A stretch of DNA of 64,000 nucleotides from Siderastrea siderea (lineage: Eukaryota > Cnidaria > Anthozoa > Scleractinia > Rhizangiidae): assembly GCA_964030785.1 (NCBI GenBank), contig OZ034977.1:30651152-30715151 (forward strand), given 5' to 3'. Shown here in pieces: positions 48,201 to 56,666 of this stretch. Under the pieces are notes generated by a model that saw only the letters and a program-made list of their open reading frames with translations, made no database searches and was not told the origin of the DNA. The translations under genes and the position numbers were made by a program. Each line of letters begins with the position of its first letter. Position 1 is the first letter of the stretch.

Positions 48201-50284
48201 GCCCTCGTTTTCCCAACACTCGATAATAATTGCATGGGTTATATTGTAATAAGTTGTGTTCGTGTACACATTGTGAGCAGCCATCGTATATTTTCCTTTA
48301 ATCCCACACGTGAGCAGAAATGTACAAATTATGCTGATCAACGGTATAAACTAGGAGTGATTGGGTGAAAGAGTTGCGATTGGCGACTTCGCCTCTCGCG
48401 CTTCTATCTTCTCGCGATCTTTCACGTTAAGAGAATTAGAAGAAGGAAGAGAACTGGCGAGAGTTGATGTTTAAACTTCATTCCATTTCAAGTTACACTA
48501 CCACCTTAGTGTTATCAATTATGTGCTCACTTTTGTTTGCAGGAGCTCGCTCTTTCTGATCACGGTATTAGCCCCTCACACCTGTATTTATTTCACCACA
48601 GATTCCAAATCAAGACCCCCTGTAGTAATGGGCCAGTCACCAAGCTCCAGTAGCAATGAATCATCAAATCCATCAGCAGCAGAACTAACGGGTATGTAAA
48701 TGTTGTGAAAGGAATTCTTTCCACAGTTTATCCTTTGCAACTGTTACGAGCGAGGACTGATTCGTGAAGGGAAAGTCTTGTTAGAACTTTTCAGCTATGT
48801 TATATTCTGATAACGCAGGGATTCTGGTTCAAACGTTCAAAGATTGCTGTCAACACGGTTATTTTAAGGACAGTGCCTCCTAATACAGATGTACTTTTGC
48901 AAAGGTTTTAACTATGGGGAAAAAGTAGATCTTAGCAAAGGTTATTGGAAGCCCAAAAGAAAAATGTGGGTAACCACGCATTTTTCAGAGATAATTAAGC
49001 AACCATAATTCTAAAAAAGCGATAAAATACAAAGAATGCATGGCGATTTCTTTCCAAATTTAAGCTCAATTATCTCTGAAAAATGCGTGGTTACCCCCAA
49101 TTTTCTTTTTGGATTCTGATAGCCCTTGCTAAGATCTCCTTTTTCCACATAGTCATAAACTGCGCAAAAATTTTGTTGTATTAGTGGGCAAATTCCTTAA
49201 GAAACCTGAATATCCTGAGATGCGCAGAACGTATGCGCAGTAACAAAAGGAGGCACTGTCCTTAAACGCCCTCGAAAATACAAACAAACGAACAGTATCG
49301 ATGGTATTCCGCTAATTGCAATCTGCTGAGTTTAACCTGACCTTCTTATCTCTGTGCAAAACTTTTGTTTCTGGTAAGATAATTTGTAGGTGGGCAAAAC
49401 GTTTCCGGTGATCGAGTTTTGAACCCAGAGCATTTTGAACGCAGTTGTAAATAACATAACAGCACTTGCTTAGAGGTTTTTCAATGTTGTATGAAATTTT
49501 AAACCAGTGATTCTTTCACATATACAGGGGATGCCATGGAAATTGAGGATGACGATAACAATTCTAACTCCAATATTTACGTTAACACTCCGGTAATCCC
49601 ACCATCTGCGCACCCTCACTCCACGCTCACACACTCCACGCAACACCCTCATCGTCCGTCGCTGCTCTCACAGTTTACTCAACCGGTAAGTCTCAACCTG
49701 TTGCTTTTCCCCTACTCCAGCCTCTTGCGCCCGCGTTTTGTTAGGTTACCAGATACATGTATCATTTTGTGTAGCGAGAGAGTGAGACTGGTGAAAACGT
49801 CGCGGTAAGGTGAGAAAGATCAAGACACCGTGCCTTGAAAACTCTTTTTCTGGGGATCATTATTCCTAGGTTTGTGATTGCTAAATATCTTTTTCTTTAG
49901 CATCGTTTAAGAAACAGCATACCTATAAGTATGGGTCACTCTGGCTGTTACTCAAGGCTTTTACCCATGTTTGGAGTCTGGAAGCTTAGGATGCTACGCA
50001 GTTCCTTTTTTATACCAAAACTTTTTATTTCTACCCGAGACGCATTGAGTTATTATTGCTTTGTCTGCTTTGTTTAGAATTACAGAGTAGGACATTCTCA
50101 TAATCCACCCGTGTACATATCACCCACGGCGCCCCAGCTTCCCTCTCCGTCACAGCCACCGTCGCGGTTACCAAACAGCTCGCCCCAGTACCTTGTAACT
50201 AGTCCTTCTGGTCCTGCGCATGTCCGTTTCCAATCACCGTACCAGGGTCCTCCATCTCAGACGGCCGGTTTCTTCCACCATTGA
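21178..50284 (+). CDS. KMT2E/SETD5-like: KMT2E/SETD5 (MLL5) orthologue: PHD finger plus SET chromatin protein
   Basis: Chromatin regulator of the MLL5/SETD5/upSET family, nuclear by family. Exons: 21178-21221, 28807-28882, 29312-29430, 32357-32404, 32972-33052, 33538-33596, 33827-33972, 35904-35945, 36070-36106, 36217-36335, 38322-38396, 38685-38738, 38981-39033, 39134-39251, 39481-39783, 40472-40927, 41505-41856, 42588-42742, 43886-44039, 44782-45344, 45868-46150, 46741-46857, 47815-47901, 48602-48691, 49528-49685, 50078-50284. All phases match and sum to 3,996 nt (1,331 residues). Order: DHNYG motif (41-45), PHD (78-120), acidic run, SET (about 275-400), coiled-coil (about 474-505), S/T/P-rich tail, KKKVSLLEYR (1016-1025). 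The chosen start has a weak context; the next in-frame ATG is at 28841. Alternative splicing is not assessable. Confidence 0.92.
24740..25050 (-). repeat. 115-bp-type repeat array in intron 1
   Basis: Three monomers: TTTCATCCACAGACTCAAAA with GTTGGAACCACCTGGTACAG; ATCTTATCCACAGACTCAAA with GCTAAGACACCTTGTACAC; then GACCCACCTTGTACAGCTTG. CAGTAGCTTTCATTTGAATG sits at the junctions. Confidence 0.75.
26585..26905 (-). repeat. 115-bp-type repeat array, second in intron 1
   Basis: Repeated phrases ATAGGATTTCGTCCCCGGAC, TTAGGGTTTTATTGACAGAC and GTAGCTTTCATTTGATTGGT mark three diverged monomers. Confidence 0.7.
27510..27660 (-). repeat. 115-bp-type repeat, decayed
   Basis: GTAGGTTTCTGTCCACAGAC followed by GATTTCATTTGAATGACCTC marks one to one and a half monomers. 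Confidence 0.5.
28807..28882 (+). CDS. KMT2E/SETD5-like exon 2
   Basis: Encodes [25 protein letters not shown], bordered by CAACAG and GTGAGC. It holds the alternative start ATG at 28841. The exon boundary leads directly into the conserved DHNYG motif. Confidence 0.75.
28918..29165 (-). repeat. Family C end plus 115-bp-type monomers
   Basis: TTAATCCCTTTACTCCCGAA at 28918 resembles the left end of the family C MITE (8574-8800). It is followed by monomers marked GAGGTTTTATCCACAGACTA and GAACCACCTTGTGCAGCATA. A matching right end was not found. Confidence 0.5.
29312..33052 (+). CDS. KMT2E/SETD5-like exons 3-5: DHNYG motif and PHD finger
   Basis: Exon 3 (29312-29430) starts [20 protein letters not shown], passes an acidic run and ends in TRCI. 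Exon 4 (32357-32404) reads [16 protein letters not shown] and exon 5 (32972-33052) reads [20 protein letters not shown] then LCDQCQPR. Together they complete the Cys4-His-Cys3 PHD zinc ligands. In vertebrate KMT2E this finger reads H3K4 methylation; the VWQHIECMG core is preserved. A canonical PHD makes the protein more KMT2E-like than SETD5-like. Exons 3 and 4 are separated by two adjoining mobile elements (29438-31649). Confidence 0.93.
29438..31077 (+). mobile_element. 1.6-kb foldback element with subterminal CCGTTA hexamer arrays
   Basis: Left end ATGTGACCGTGAACGGGAAA then ACGTACCTTAACGCTTATCC. The right end is its reverse complement with few changes, closing near TTCATGGTCACATGTGAGG. Inside each end, for about 300 bases, CCGTTA recurs a dozen or more times on the plus strand in both halves, i.e. 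as direct rather than inverted repeats. The centre (about 29790-30720) lacks the hexamer. A minus-strand frame there begins [16 protein letters not shown] and is frameshifted into an [12 protein letters not shown] acidic stretch, possibly a relic of an encoded protein. No transposase is seen. Confidence 0.75.
31100..31649 (+). mobile_element. MITE with ATTTTTGCG subterminal repeats
   Basis: Left ACTACCGTGTGGCACTAAAT then TTTTGCGG; right CCGTGAAAATTTATTGCTAC then ACAGTACT, imperfect inverted ends. Near both ends variants of GCAAAAATTAATTCC and TTCCCGCGAAAAAAATTTCC recur in opposite orientation. It lies 20 bases beyond the foldback element. Confidence 0.6.
33145..33245 (+). repeat. Local CCAATGCATTGG-type repeat
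   Basis: Variants of CCAATGCGTT / CCAATGCATT / GCATTGGC occur at least seven times within 100 intronic bases, in both orientations. Confidence 0.6.
33538..36335 (+). CDS. KMT2E/SETD5-like exons 6-10: linker between PHD and SET
   Basis: Exon 6 encodes [19 protein letters not shown], exon 7 an acidic run of Asp/Glu then [20 protein letters not shown] and [18 protein letters not shown], exons 8-9 a basic segment ([20 protein letters not shown]) and exon 10 [19 protein letters not shown]. The YTA..NTPT.ITLTA block and the W-containing helix before SET are recognisable family landmarks. The basic runs could serve as nuclear localisation signals. Confidence 0.88.
34086..34632. mobile_element. hAT-like non-autonomous element in intron 7
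   Basis: CAGTGTTCAATCTAGA at the left and GTAGATTGAACACTG at the right form 14-bp inverted ends. The CAGTG start is typical of hAT elements. An 8-bp target duplication is not convincing, so the superfamily is an inference. Confidence 0.55.
34665..35558. mobile_element. Mariner-like non-autonomous element with TTATAAGRCGCA ends
   Basis: Left TACCATATTTTTTCGGTTAT with ACTCGGTTATAAGACGCAT; right GCGCCTTACAACCGAAAAAA then TACAGTA. TA flanks both sides, as in Tc1/mariner duplications. A second inner copy of the end motif (CTCGGTTATAAGACGGACCC near 35459) mirrors the left side. No transposase. Confidence 0.65.
36669..37776. other. Intron 10 segment with GGTTAACC-type ends, possible element
   Basis: Begins TTAACCTTTAACTCATTACC and ends near GACGTTAACCGGTTAAGC. 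The ends are only weakly inverted and the body shows nothing coding. It may be an old TTAA-type element. Confidence 0.3.
38001..38050 (-). ncRNA. Hammerhead-ribozyme-like motif of Penelope type
   Basis: On the minus strand CTGACGAAGGGCTAACGCTC is followed by GAAACGTCAGC. It has CTGANGA (38040-38034) and GAAA (38020-38017) with an intervening GGGC/GCTC stem and UAAC loop, the arrangement known for hammerheads in pseudo-LTRs of Penelope-like elements. Only one short unit is present and flanking helices are incomplete, so activity is doubtful. Confidence 0.45.
38322..39783 (+). CDS. KMT2E/SETD5-like exons 11-15: SET domain
   Basis: Exons 38322-38396, 38685-38738, 38981-39033, 39134-39251 and 39481-39783. 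They read [75 protein letters not shown] and [20 protein letters not shown], then [10 protein letters not shown]. The usual NHS triad of active SET enzymes is replaced by RRS (349-351) before CSPN, as in KMT2E and SETD5. The usual EYRGK core is IIQCKGK. It is therefore probably a scaffold rather than a methyltransferase. Exon 15 ends [14 protein letters not shown], also a family landmark. Confidence 0.92.
38868..38885 (+). repeat. Poly-G tract in intron
   Basis: An uninterrupted G run (GTGGGTGGGGGGG...), with a possible length error. A similar run is at 42051-42064. Confidence 0.8.
40472..42742 (+). CDS. KMT2E/SETD5-like exons 16-18: coiled-coil and S/T/P-rich region
   Basis: Exon 16 (40472-40927) contains [20 protein letters not shown] followed by [14 protein letters not shown]. 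This is the conserved post-SET charged helix (REERK-EA---LEKR-KR). A basic and Ser/Thr/Pro-rich stretch follows ([20 protein letters not shown]). Exons 17 (41505-41856) and 18 (42588-42742) are mostly low-complexity acidic and Ser/Thr-rich sequence, with a KVEP sumoylation-like motif near [13 protein letters not shown]. Confidence 0.9.
42763..43620. mobile_element. Harbinger-like element with TAA target duplication
   Basis: TAA then GGGCTGATTTAGACGGTACA at the left; TGGTACAGTCTAAATCAGCC then CTAA at the right. TAA flanks both ends, the 3-bp duplication expected of PIF/Harbinger. It carries a nested element at 42794-43418. Without the insertion it would be about 235 bp. Confidence 0.7.
42794..43418. 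mobile_element. TTAA-bounded element nested in the Harbinger-like element
   Basis: Left TTAACCCATTGACTCCTGGA; right GGTTCAGGGGTCAATGTGTT ending TTAA. The interior includes pyrimidine-rich stretches and a TGACGTCA site. No long coding region is recognised. Confidence 0.65.
43715..43812 (-). repeat. 115-bp-type repeat monomer
   Basis: ATCATTTGAATGGTCATACT, GGTCATCCACAGACTCCAAA and GAACCACATAGTCCATTGTA define one monomer. Confidence 0.65.
43886..46150 (+). CDS. KMT2E/SETD5-like exons 19-21, including the VSLLEYR motif
   Basis: Exon 19 (43886-44039) begins [11 protein letters not shown], resembling the family's KRW-x-x-Q block. Exon 20 (44782-45344) begins [17 protein letters not shown], like the SPLKKWK block of SETD5, then runs through Ser/Thr/Val-rich sequence to TPGKKK. 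Exon 21 (45868-46150) opens [15 protein letters not shown], nearly the vertebrate motif KKKVSLLEYRKR. These anchors confirm orthology along the whole tail. Confidence 0.92.
46210..46518. mobile_element. MITE with GGGCCTGTTTCTTGAAA ends
   Basis: Left GGGGCCTGTTTCTTGAAACT then CCTGATAACTTTCCAGGCC; right GTGCCTGAAAAGTTAGCGGG then ACTTTTGAGAAACGTGCTCC, inverted with mismatches. Same family as the element at 63748-63961. It has an internal AATAAA near 46427. Confidence 0.65.
46741..50284 (+). CDS. KMT2E/SETD5-like exons 22-26: C-terminal tail and stop
   Basis: Exons 46741-46857, 47815-47901, 48602-48691, 49528-49685 and 50078-50284. Exon 23 encodes [29 protein letters not shown], a charged helix resembling the vertebrate post-motif helix. 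Exons 24-26 are Ser/Pro/His-rich, ending [13 protein letters not shown] and TGA at 50282-50284. The Pro-rich tail may bind SH3/WW-type partners, which is inference only. Confidence 0.9.
47545..47655 (-). repeat. 115-bp-type repeat monomer
   Basis: GTGATAAACAGTGCTACAAG and GCTCAGTAGCTTTCGATTGA are the diagnostic phrases. Confidence 0.55.
47725..47763 (+). repeat. (TTTG/TCTG)n simple repeat
   Basis: TTGTTTGTTTGTCTGTCTGT followed by further TTTG units, next to the acceptor of exon 23. It forms part of its pyrimidine-rich tract. Confidence 0.8.
48864..49265 (+). mobile_element. TTAA-bounded MITE, family A copy 3 (intact)
   Basis: 402 bp with perfect ends: TTAAGGACAGTGCCTCC at the left and GGAGGCACTGTCCTTAA at the right. 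A long inner inverted repeat includes GGGTAACCACGCATTTTTCA and AAATGCGTGGTTACCCCCAA. It is the best-preserved copy and serves as the family reference here. It lies in intron 24 of the KMT2E/SETD5-like gene. Confidence 0.85.
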
Positions 50285-50943
50285 CCTAGGTTCTATTACC
50301 AAGGCTCTTCGGCTTTCACCGATATTGTAGTTAATAAAATTGAAACTGTTGTAGTAATGTATTCATGAAAGGCCTAGGCTGTTTTAAACTTACCGTAATA
50401 GTTAATGTTGTGTAGAGCCTAGCTCTTTTTCGCCGAGTTTGAGCACGATTGCGTTTACGTTTTGAAGAATTTCATTTCGTTGGTTTTGGTTTGTGAGGAT
50501 AAAAACGAGAGAGCTTGTCATGTAAATTGTATTTAGAATGGTGGTTTTTGGTGAGTTTCACATATCAAGCGAGTGGTCAATATATAACGAATTGTTCAGG
50601 TTCCCGTAATTTCTCATTGAAAAGAGAACGGCTCAAGTGTTTAGGTTTCATGGTTTAATTAGATATTCATTCGGTAGCGTTCACTTGGTATAAAATACAA
50701 TTATTTTACGTACATACGTCACCTTGTATTATAGCTCGCCCATTATCTTAACTGATATTTTAGTTGGGAACAAACAGTTCAATAAAATGTGTATGGCTAA
50801 TGCCTTTTCGTAACATACTGTCTGTTTTCTTTAGATGATGCCGTTTTCCTTTAGACGAACGTCTTTTAACCCATGTCGCTCTGTACAATTCTTTTTGATT
50901 TCGAAGATGAAATACACATAAATTGTCACCGTGTATAAATAAA
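50285..50943 (+). terminator. 3' UTR with polyadenylation signals
   Basis: After the TGA stop, AATAAA occurs at 50781-50786 and at 50938-50943 (GTATAAATAAAGTTATTATT). The latter sits before a T/G-bearing stretch and is the likelier cleavage signal. The UTR would be about 0.65 kb. Confidence 0.55.
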
Positions 50944-52580
50944 GTTATTATTATACACCTCTCTACAGCGGTTACCCTATTGTTGAGAGGTTTCGTTTAT
51001 TGGGGAGGTAGGGATGTAATAAGTCACCACTTACAAAGTCGAAAGTAGGGATGAAGACGTCTTGCCATGTCCGTAATTGATGACTTTTTCAGTGACAAAT
51101 CAATAGAAAAAAAATCGTTTGTGTTTGAAAAGTGTGTCAACAGAGGCGTTGGATTTGGAATATTTGTATTCAGTGGATATGTTGTAGTTCAATTTTATCC
51201 TTGGATCACTTTCTATTTTCCTTTGTTCTTTTTTATGCTAATATATGATAATGAATGTAAAACAAAAGAAAATAAAAATTGAACCAAGGATAAAATTGAA
51301 CTATAACGGATACATGTGGCTGTTTTCTTCCATGACTGTGGTTGTGACTGTCTGTGTCTCGGCAAGTTTGTACTTCCTGCTTTGTCATTTTATGCCCAAA
51401 TTTCTATTGTTACATGATCATGAATGAACGAGTCGAATCCGACAACGGGAGAATCGTGATTCGCCTGTTTATATGATCAATCTGCCCGCCATGATTTACA
51501 AAATAATCGCTAAAATGCACATGACAATTTTCAGTAGTTCACACAAGGCTTTACGAAGAAAAAAAACGAATTTTCGAACTTGTAAACAAACATTGAAAAA
51601 TGAAGTAAAAACTGCAACAAACAAAAGAAAACGTGCAAATTTCCTTCAAAGCTCAGTGATAATGGCAGATCGTAGCCGACTTATGTTTGAAGAAGCTGGG
51701 TCTGCCTCTCTCAGCTTTCCAGGCATTTGCAGCCCGTCTGTTGGTCATTCGCCCAGTCAGTCAAAGCTAATTAGTCAGGCGGTCAGTCGGTCGAAGCTAG
51801 CCGGTCAGTCCGACAACCAGTCATTCAGTCAGACAGCCAACTTGACAGTCGTTTTGCTTTTCCAAAAAGTTACAGAAGATGTCAAAGTTTCAATTAACCT
51901 TAACCATCTGTGACCGGATGGCCGCTATATCGGCCATGAAAACAATCAACCAAGTTCTACTCAGCGGATTCTCAAATCGTGGTTCCCAGACTTCCCACGC
52001 CAAAGCAACATCAGTTGCCCTCTTGGATTTCATCTGACACGTGTCAAGAGATAACAATTTTTTTGAACGTCATCCCATGAAGTACGCTCATTGCTGTAAA
52101 CACTCCGAAAATTTGGTACTCAAACATTTTAAATTGAGTATTTTGCAGATTTTTCAGATTTTCATATACTAGAAGTTTCTAAATCTCCAAAATTAATTTA
52201 GTTTGACTACAGTGGATTATGTACTACCGGCCAGTTCCCCTCAACGGCCATACTTTAGTGTTATTGCATCCCTGCAACGGGCACCTCTCGACGATGGCAA
52301 AGTAGAGAGTCGAAACACTCCTAAGTGTTCAGTGGGTAAACAAATTACATTTTTACATTAACATTTTATCATACGGCAATTATAAAGCGTCGTTGACGCC
52401 CAAAATAACCTCGCTGTAGCAGCCACATAACGAACATTTGCTGGACGTAAATTAGTGAAGTTGAGACATTCTGCGTCAGGTACTTGGGATTCCACAAAAT
52501 TGAATTATCGTGGAGGGGAATTAATCATCGACTTCGGGATATGGTTTAGGGTCGGGAATTACGGGGTGACCGTATTCACG
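50944..52580. other. Intergenic stretch with a hairpin
   Basis: GTAGTTCAATTTTATCCTTGG (51186-51206) and its inverted partner CCAAGGATAAAATTGAACTA (51283-51302) form a hairpin with a short loop. A CAGTCAGTC-rich tract lies at 51740-51850. The 146-codon frame 51473-51913 shows no domain. No gene is called. Confidence 0.4.
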
Positions 52581-53560
52581 GGGTAGTCTCATATATACAG
52601 CTATATAGGTATGTTCCGCGGAAAAGGGTATGGTTTTTGAGGTTCTCAGTTCTTAAGGTGATTCCATTCGATTGCATTGCGCATCCTTTCTGCGCATCAT
52701 TTTTTGCGTGATTAGCGCGCGCACGAGCGCGCGCGCGTTCGGAACTTGATAGGTTTCCTATGGAAGCTGAGCTGTTCAGAGAAATAAATGGTCGTTTTCT
52801 CCCAAGCGAACTCGGTGACCCCACTTTTTTATTCCATTTATTTGAGGAGAATACGACTTTACATGATATATTCAAATTTGAAGAATTTTTAATCATTCAA
52901 TTTTGAAATATTCAGGTTCATTCACTATTACAGTCAGATTTTAGGCGTTTCACTGCAACCGTGCAGACGCTCGATTTGCCTATTATTTCAAAGTAGTTTA
53001 GTTGTTACGGCAATTTTAAGACGTTTTACTGTAACGTTGTTCTTCTATCATAAGAATAATGCTTATATTTCATTGCTAGTAATAACTTTGTTGAAGTAAT
53101 GGGTGTCTCTAGTACAAGGATAGGTTTTTTTAATATTGCTGTCTAAAGATAGCAAAGTACCTATATACTACAGCCCCGTAGCGTGAGATCAGACACGGTG
53201 ACCCCCTCTTTTTATTTTATTTTTTTAATGTACTAGGTGTAATAAGTTACTGTGCAAAGTTTCAACAAATTCTCATTACAACTTCTTTTTCGATGGAATC
53301 ACCTTAAATAGGGTATCCATTTTGCCCCTTTTTGGAATTGTGATCCCATGGTTTGGGCCTAATGTGCATAAAATTTACCCAAAAGTCATAACTCTGCGGA
53401 AATCTTCCCGGGAAACTCTCAAACTTGGCAACTGTGGAAAAACTGATGACCCTAACTCAGTTTTGACTTCAAGTTTCAATCATTTGGGTTACGTGGCCAG
53501 TAAAGGCTTAATAACGGTTAAACTTTTAAGTGAAATGGGGAATATAAAATAAAATAGAAT
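52581..53560 (+). repeat. GGGGTA-type repeat copy interrupted by a TTAA element
   Basis: GGGGTAGTCTCATATATACA, AAAAGGGTATGGTTTTTGAG, then after the insertion ATAGGGTATCCATTTTGCCC. Same family as 11426-11855. The flanks are collinear with sibling copies across the insertion. Confidence 0.6.
52653..53307. mobile_element. TTAA-bounded element nested in the GGGGTA-type repeat
   Basis: Left TTAAGGTGATTCCATTCGAT; right TCGATGGAATCACCTTAA, 15+ bp inverted ends. It contains GATTAGCGCGCGCACGAGCG followed by alternating CG, and two CGGTGACCCC(A/C) phrases. About 655 bp; no transposase. Confidence 0.75.
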
Positions 53561-53688
53561 TTTAAAAATCTTTTTGGGTGTCACTCTTTTTTTTATTAGC
53601 GATCTTTTCCCCCTTGAATAGTTTGTCCTTTTTTCGGGTTTGGGTTTGGTATCAATTTTCGATTTTCTATCCTTAAGTAGGGTGCGGG

Positions 53689-54170
53689 GGTACTCCCATA
53701 TATAACCTATATAGTTATGTGCCGCTGTAAAGGGCATGGTTTTCAAGCATTTTGGTCTGGGATAGGGTATAGAATTCAGGGAGTTTTGGTCTAGAATATG
53801 GTGTCAATTACTGGGAAATCGGTAAGTGGTGTGACAAATTTAGACCAAAATAGGGTTTGAAAAACCCTGAAATAAACGTAAATTCAATCACGGCAACTTC
53901 GTTGATCGACAGATGGTACACTATGTGGTTATATTGGACGGAAGATTTCTGGAAGATAGCTTGTCTGGGATATGTTAGGGATTTTTGACGTCTAGTCTAG
54001 CCTGATAGGCCAAATGGAGCTGAAAGTGGTCTGGTATAGGGTAAGGGTTTCAGAGTCCTAGCGGCACATCCCCGCCAAAAATTTTCCGAGTAGCCCCCCC
54101 CTCCCGGGGGTAAGGGTTTGAGAACCTTTGCGGCACACACCTATCCTAAACTGACGGGGGTACCCCCCTG
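53689..54170 (+). repeat. GGGGTA-type repeat, adjacent copy
   Basis: GGGGGTACTCCCATATATAA then TTATGTGCCGCTGTAAAGGG. It ends in CCCCCCCTCCCGGGGGTAAG and GGGGGTACCCCCCTGGGACC. Open frames inside are by-products. Confidence 0.55.
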
Positions 54171-55400
54171 GGACCGTATGAGAGTGACTGTAACGCACGG
54201 GTTCCATTGCGGCGCACGGTGGAATAATAGAATAAAAGATGCTGATACGAGATTCGACAGAAATAGACAGGCGTTGATAACATTTGCGTAGCATCTGGTT
54301 TCTGACGTCAGGAAACATTGTATCCTCTTTCTCGCGAGCAAATTCGCATGACCTTGTGTTACTAAAGGTCAATTAAGGAACATTTGTAATCACATCTGCA
54401 GTTTTACGTTGTTAATTACTCAGTTAGTGACGCTTTAACAGAAAGACGCGAGGCTGGTTGGTTTGATTCTCATAAAGGCAAATCCTACATTAACAGGTTT
54501 GTATACGATTTTACTCTCTTCCAGATAGAACCATACACTGCAACTGAGTTGTTCTGCATTTTTGACTCCTCGAAATTACACAGTTTTAGACTTTTCTAGT
54601 ACTCAGTGTTTCTAAAAATTTATTTCGAATATTGAGTGTAAGTGTTCACATGGCACATCGGAAGTTACATCATTGAAAGCTATTGTCGATTTCAATTTAG
54701 TCTTATCTGATACCATTATTTTCAAAGTCGCTAAACAGCTCAATCATACACCTGCAAGTGCGTCTTTAAATGCCAATTACGTCACGCGCGGAACTGTGGC
54801 AGATGAAGGGGGGGATGAGAGAGACGAAAAACATAGGTCAGGATGTGGAACGTTTCAGCCGTATTCCATTCCCACCCTCGGGTATTTAACTTTCAGGCAA
54901 GCGATAGGTAGGTACGTAAAGGAATATGAAAGCAAAAATCCTCGATCCCAAGTGAGGATTTTAAAGAGATTCAGTAGTGTTTAACATCCACGTCCCCATT
55001 GCCCAACGCGAACAGAAAACAACTGTTTTGCTGTTTAGGTATTTTCCGGAAAAAAAAAACTTGCAGAGGGGAAAGGAGTTTGACTGATGACCAGTAGTAG
55101 CTTTTTTGTTTGATATAGACAGTAACAGATTAATCTTAACAGTCCCTATGGAAACATGTGTTGTTCGAATATATACTGAGCACTGTACAACCGTATCTAA
55201 GGAAAGCACGAGTCCATTCGAGATAACCAATAGTGAATGTACTAAGCAACTGTATTCCGAAGAAAAGAAAATTCTGTTCGAGATAGACAGTAGAATTAAT
55301 TTCTACACTAAGAAGAAAACGAGAGAATCCAGTTAGCCGGTTTACGAGATATTAAACTAATCAGTTGCTTAATTCCCTCATTGCCCCTTTCTCCTGGAAA
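54171..55400. other. Intergenic, unassigned, with scattered TTCGAGATA phrases
   Basis: The phrase TTCGAGATAACCAATAG and variants (TTCGAGATAGACAGTAG, and one more near 55509) recur between 55215 and 55530. This suggests an old repeat. No gene is recognised. Confidence 0.35.
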
Positions 55401-55639
55401 CTATACAGCTCAATCGCATTCATTTGAATGGTCTTTTACAGCATACAGTAAACTTCTTCTATCTTGAACACGCAAGGAAAACCAAAAATTATTTGCATAA
55501 CCGGGAGTTCGAGATAACCAACAATAGCATCAGCGAAGGGAAACCGACGATTACGTGTTACTTTGAGAGAAAGGGGAATTCGAGACGGCTGGTACTCGAG
55601 ACACCGGAATTAATAGTAACAACTTAGAAATAATTAATA

Positions 55640-55830
55640 AGAGCATAATAAACACGAGCGTAATAAACAGCACCTCAAGAATGTACTACTCAGTAGCTTT
55701 TATTTGGTTGGTCATGCATACTTTACGATTTCATCCCTAGATCCAAAAGTCAAAATCTTCTTGTAGTCACGGCATACTATTCGATAGATTTCATTTTGGT
55801 ATTTCATCCACAGTCCTAAAAGTTACCACC
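55640..55830 (-). repeat. 115-bp-type repeat, diverged
   Basis: CTCAGTAGCTTTTATTTGGT, CGATTTCATCCCTAGATCCA and TATTTCATCCACAGTCCTAA mark about two decayed monomers. Confidence 0.55.
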
Positions 55831-56201
55831 GCCCAGTCAAAGAAGACCTGAGTTATGGATTCCATTACACAGGTCCATCTTCTCCTCCCTCCCCCCGGAA
55901 TTGAAGTGCCATTAGACAAACATTGCTCGGGTAAAATGACATTGCAACATCGTGTACTTTTAGTTTCTTAACAAAAGTCGGAAATGTTTGTTTACCTTTG
56001 TAACAAAAGCGGTACAATGGAGTTATGAAGATTGTGTAATATTTCTAACTTACTGACGTAAATGAAGTCAAAATTACCACACATTTCTAACAATAAATTT
56101 TTGTCAGTTTAAAGACTTTATCAAAGTATGTACTACTGTTCATACCATTGAAGCAGCAGGGAATTTTTTCCTCTCCATAGTCTAAAGCTCATTTTTCAGG
56201 A

Positions 56202-56666
56202 ATGGAAATGCATCCAGATTGCTCACCGATGTTACGGAGAATTGTTTCCCTGCTTTTGTTACTTATCGCACAACGGGTCGAATGCACAAGTCTTGGAGGA
56301 GATATCACGGTCAATACGAACCTTACACAAGACAGATCACCTTACGTTGTCACCCAAGATCTTGTTGTAGCTGATAACGCTACTCTGACCATACAACCAG
56401 GCGTAGAATTGCATTTTCACGCCGGCGTTGCATTTCAAATCAAAGGCTCACTACAAACAAAAGGAAACTCGCCAGGTGAAATCGTCTTCAGGAAAATTCC
56501 ATCTAACAAGACTGTTAATGTGGATGATTTGAATGTCACCTCGCCTTACAATGATGGAATTCGCCTTCGTGGCGGAAGGAATTACCGTGTAGGTCGGCTG
56601 GAGATTTTTCTGAAAGGAAGTTGGGGGACTGTTTGCCATGATTCGTTTGATATCAAAGACGCACAG
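56202..56666 (+). CDS. Bark-like exon 1: signal peptide to mid-SRCR
   Basis: 155 codons. Two ATGs (56202, 56208) lie just after TTTTTCAGG, so a 5' UTR exon may splice in here. It ends at CACAG/GTGAGT in phase 0, in the middle of the SRCR domain (SWGTVCHDSFDIKDAQ). Confidence 0.85.

Noticed and set aside
48000..48600. Possible tRNA or other small RNA gene in KMT2E/SETD5 introns
   Set aside because: No cloverleaf with proper T-arm (GGTTCRANTCC) was found here or elsewhere by eye.
51473..51913. 146-codon frame downstream of the KMT2E/SETD5-like gene
   Set aside because: The C-terminal part derives from a CAGTCAGT-type tract; no conserved motif or splice context.
52576..52896. 106-codon minus-strand frame with an RARARAN run
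   Set aside because: The Arg/Ala run is translation of the alternating CG tract inside the nested TTAA element.
54673..54984. 103-codon plus-strand frame
   Set aside because: Includes a poly-G stretch and no domain; intergenic repeat-rich setting.
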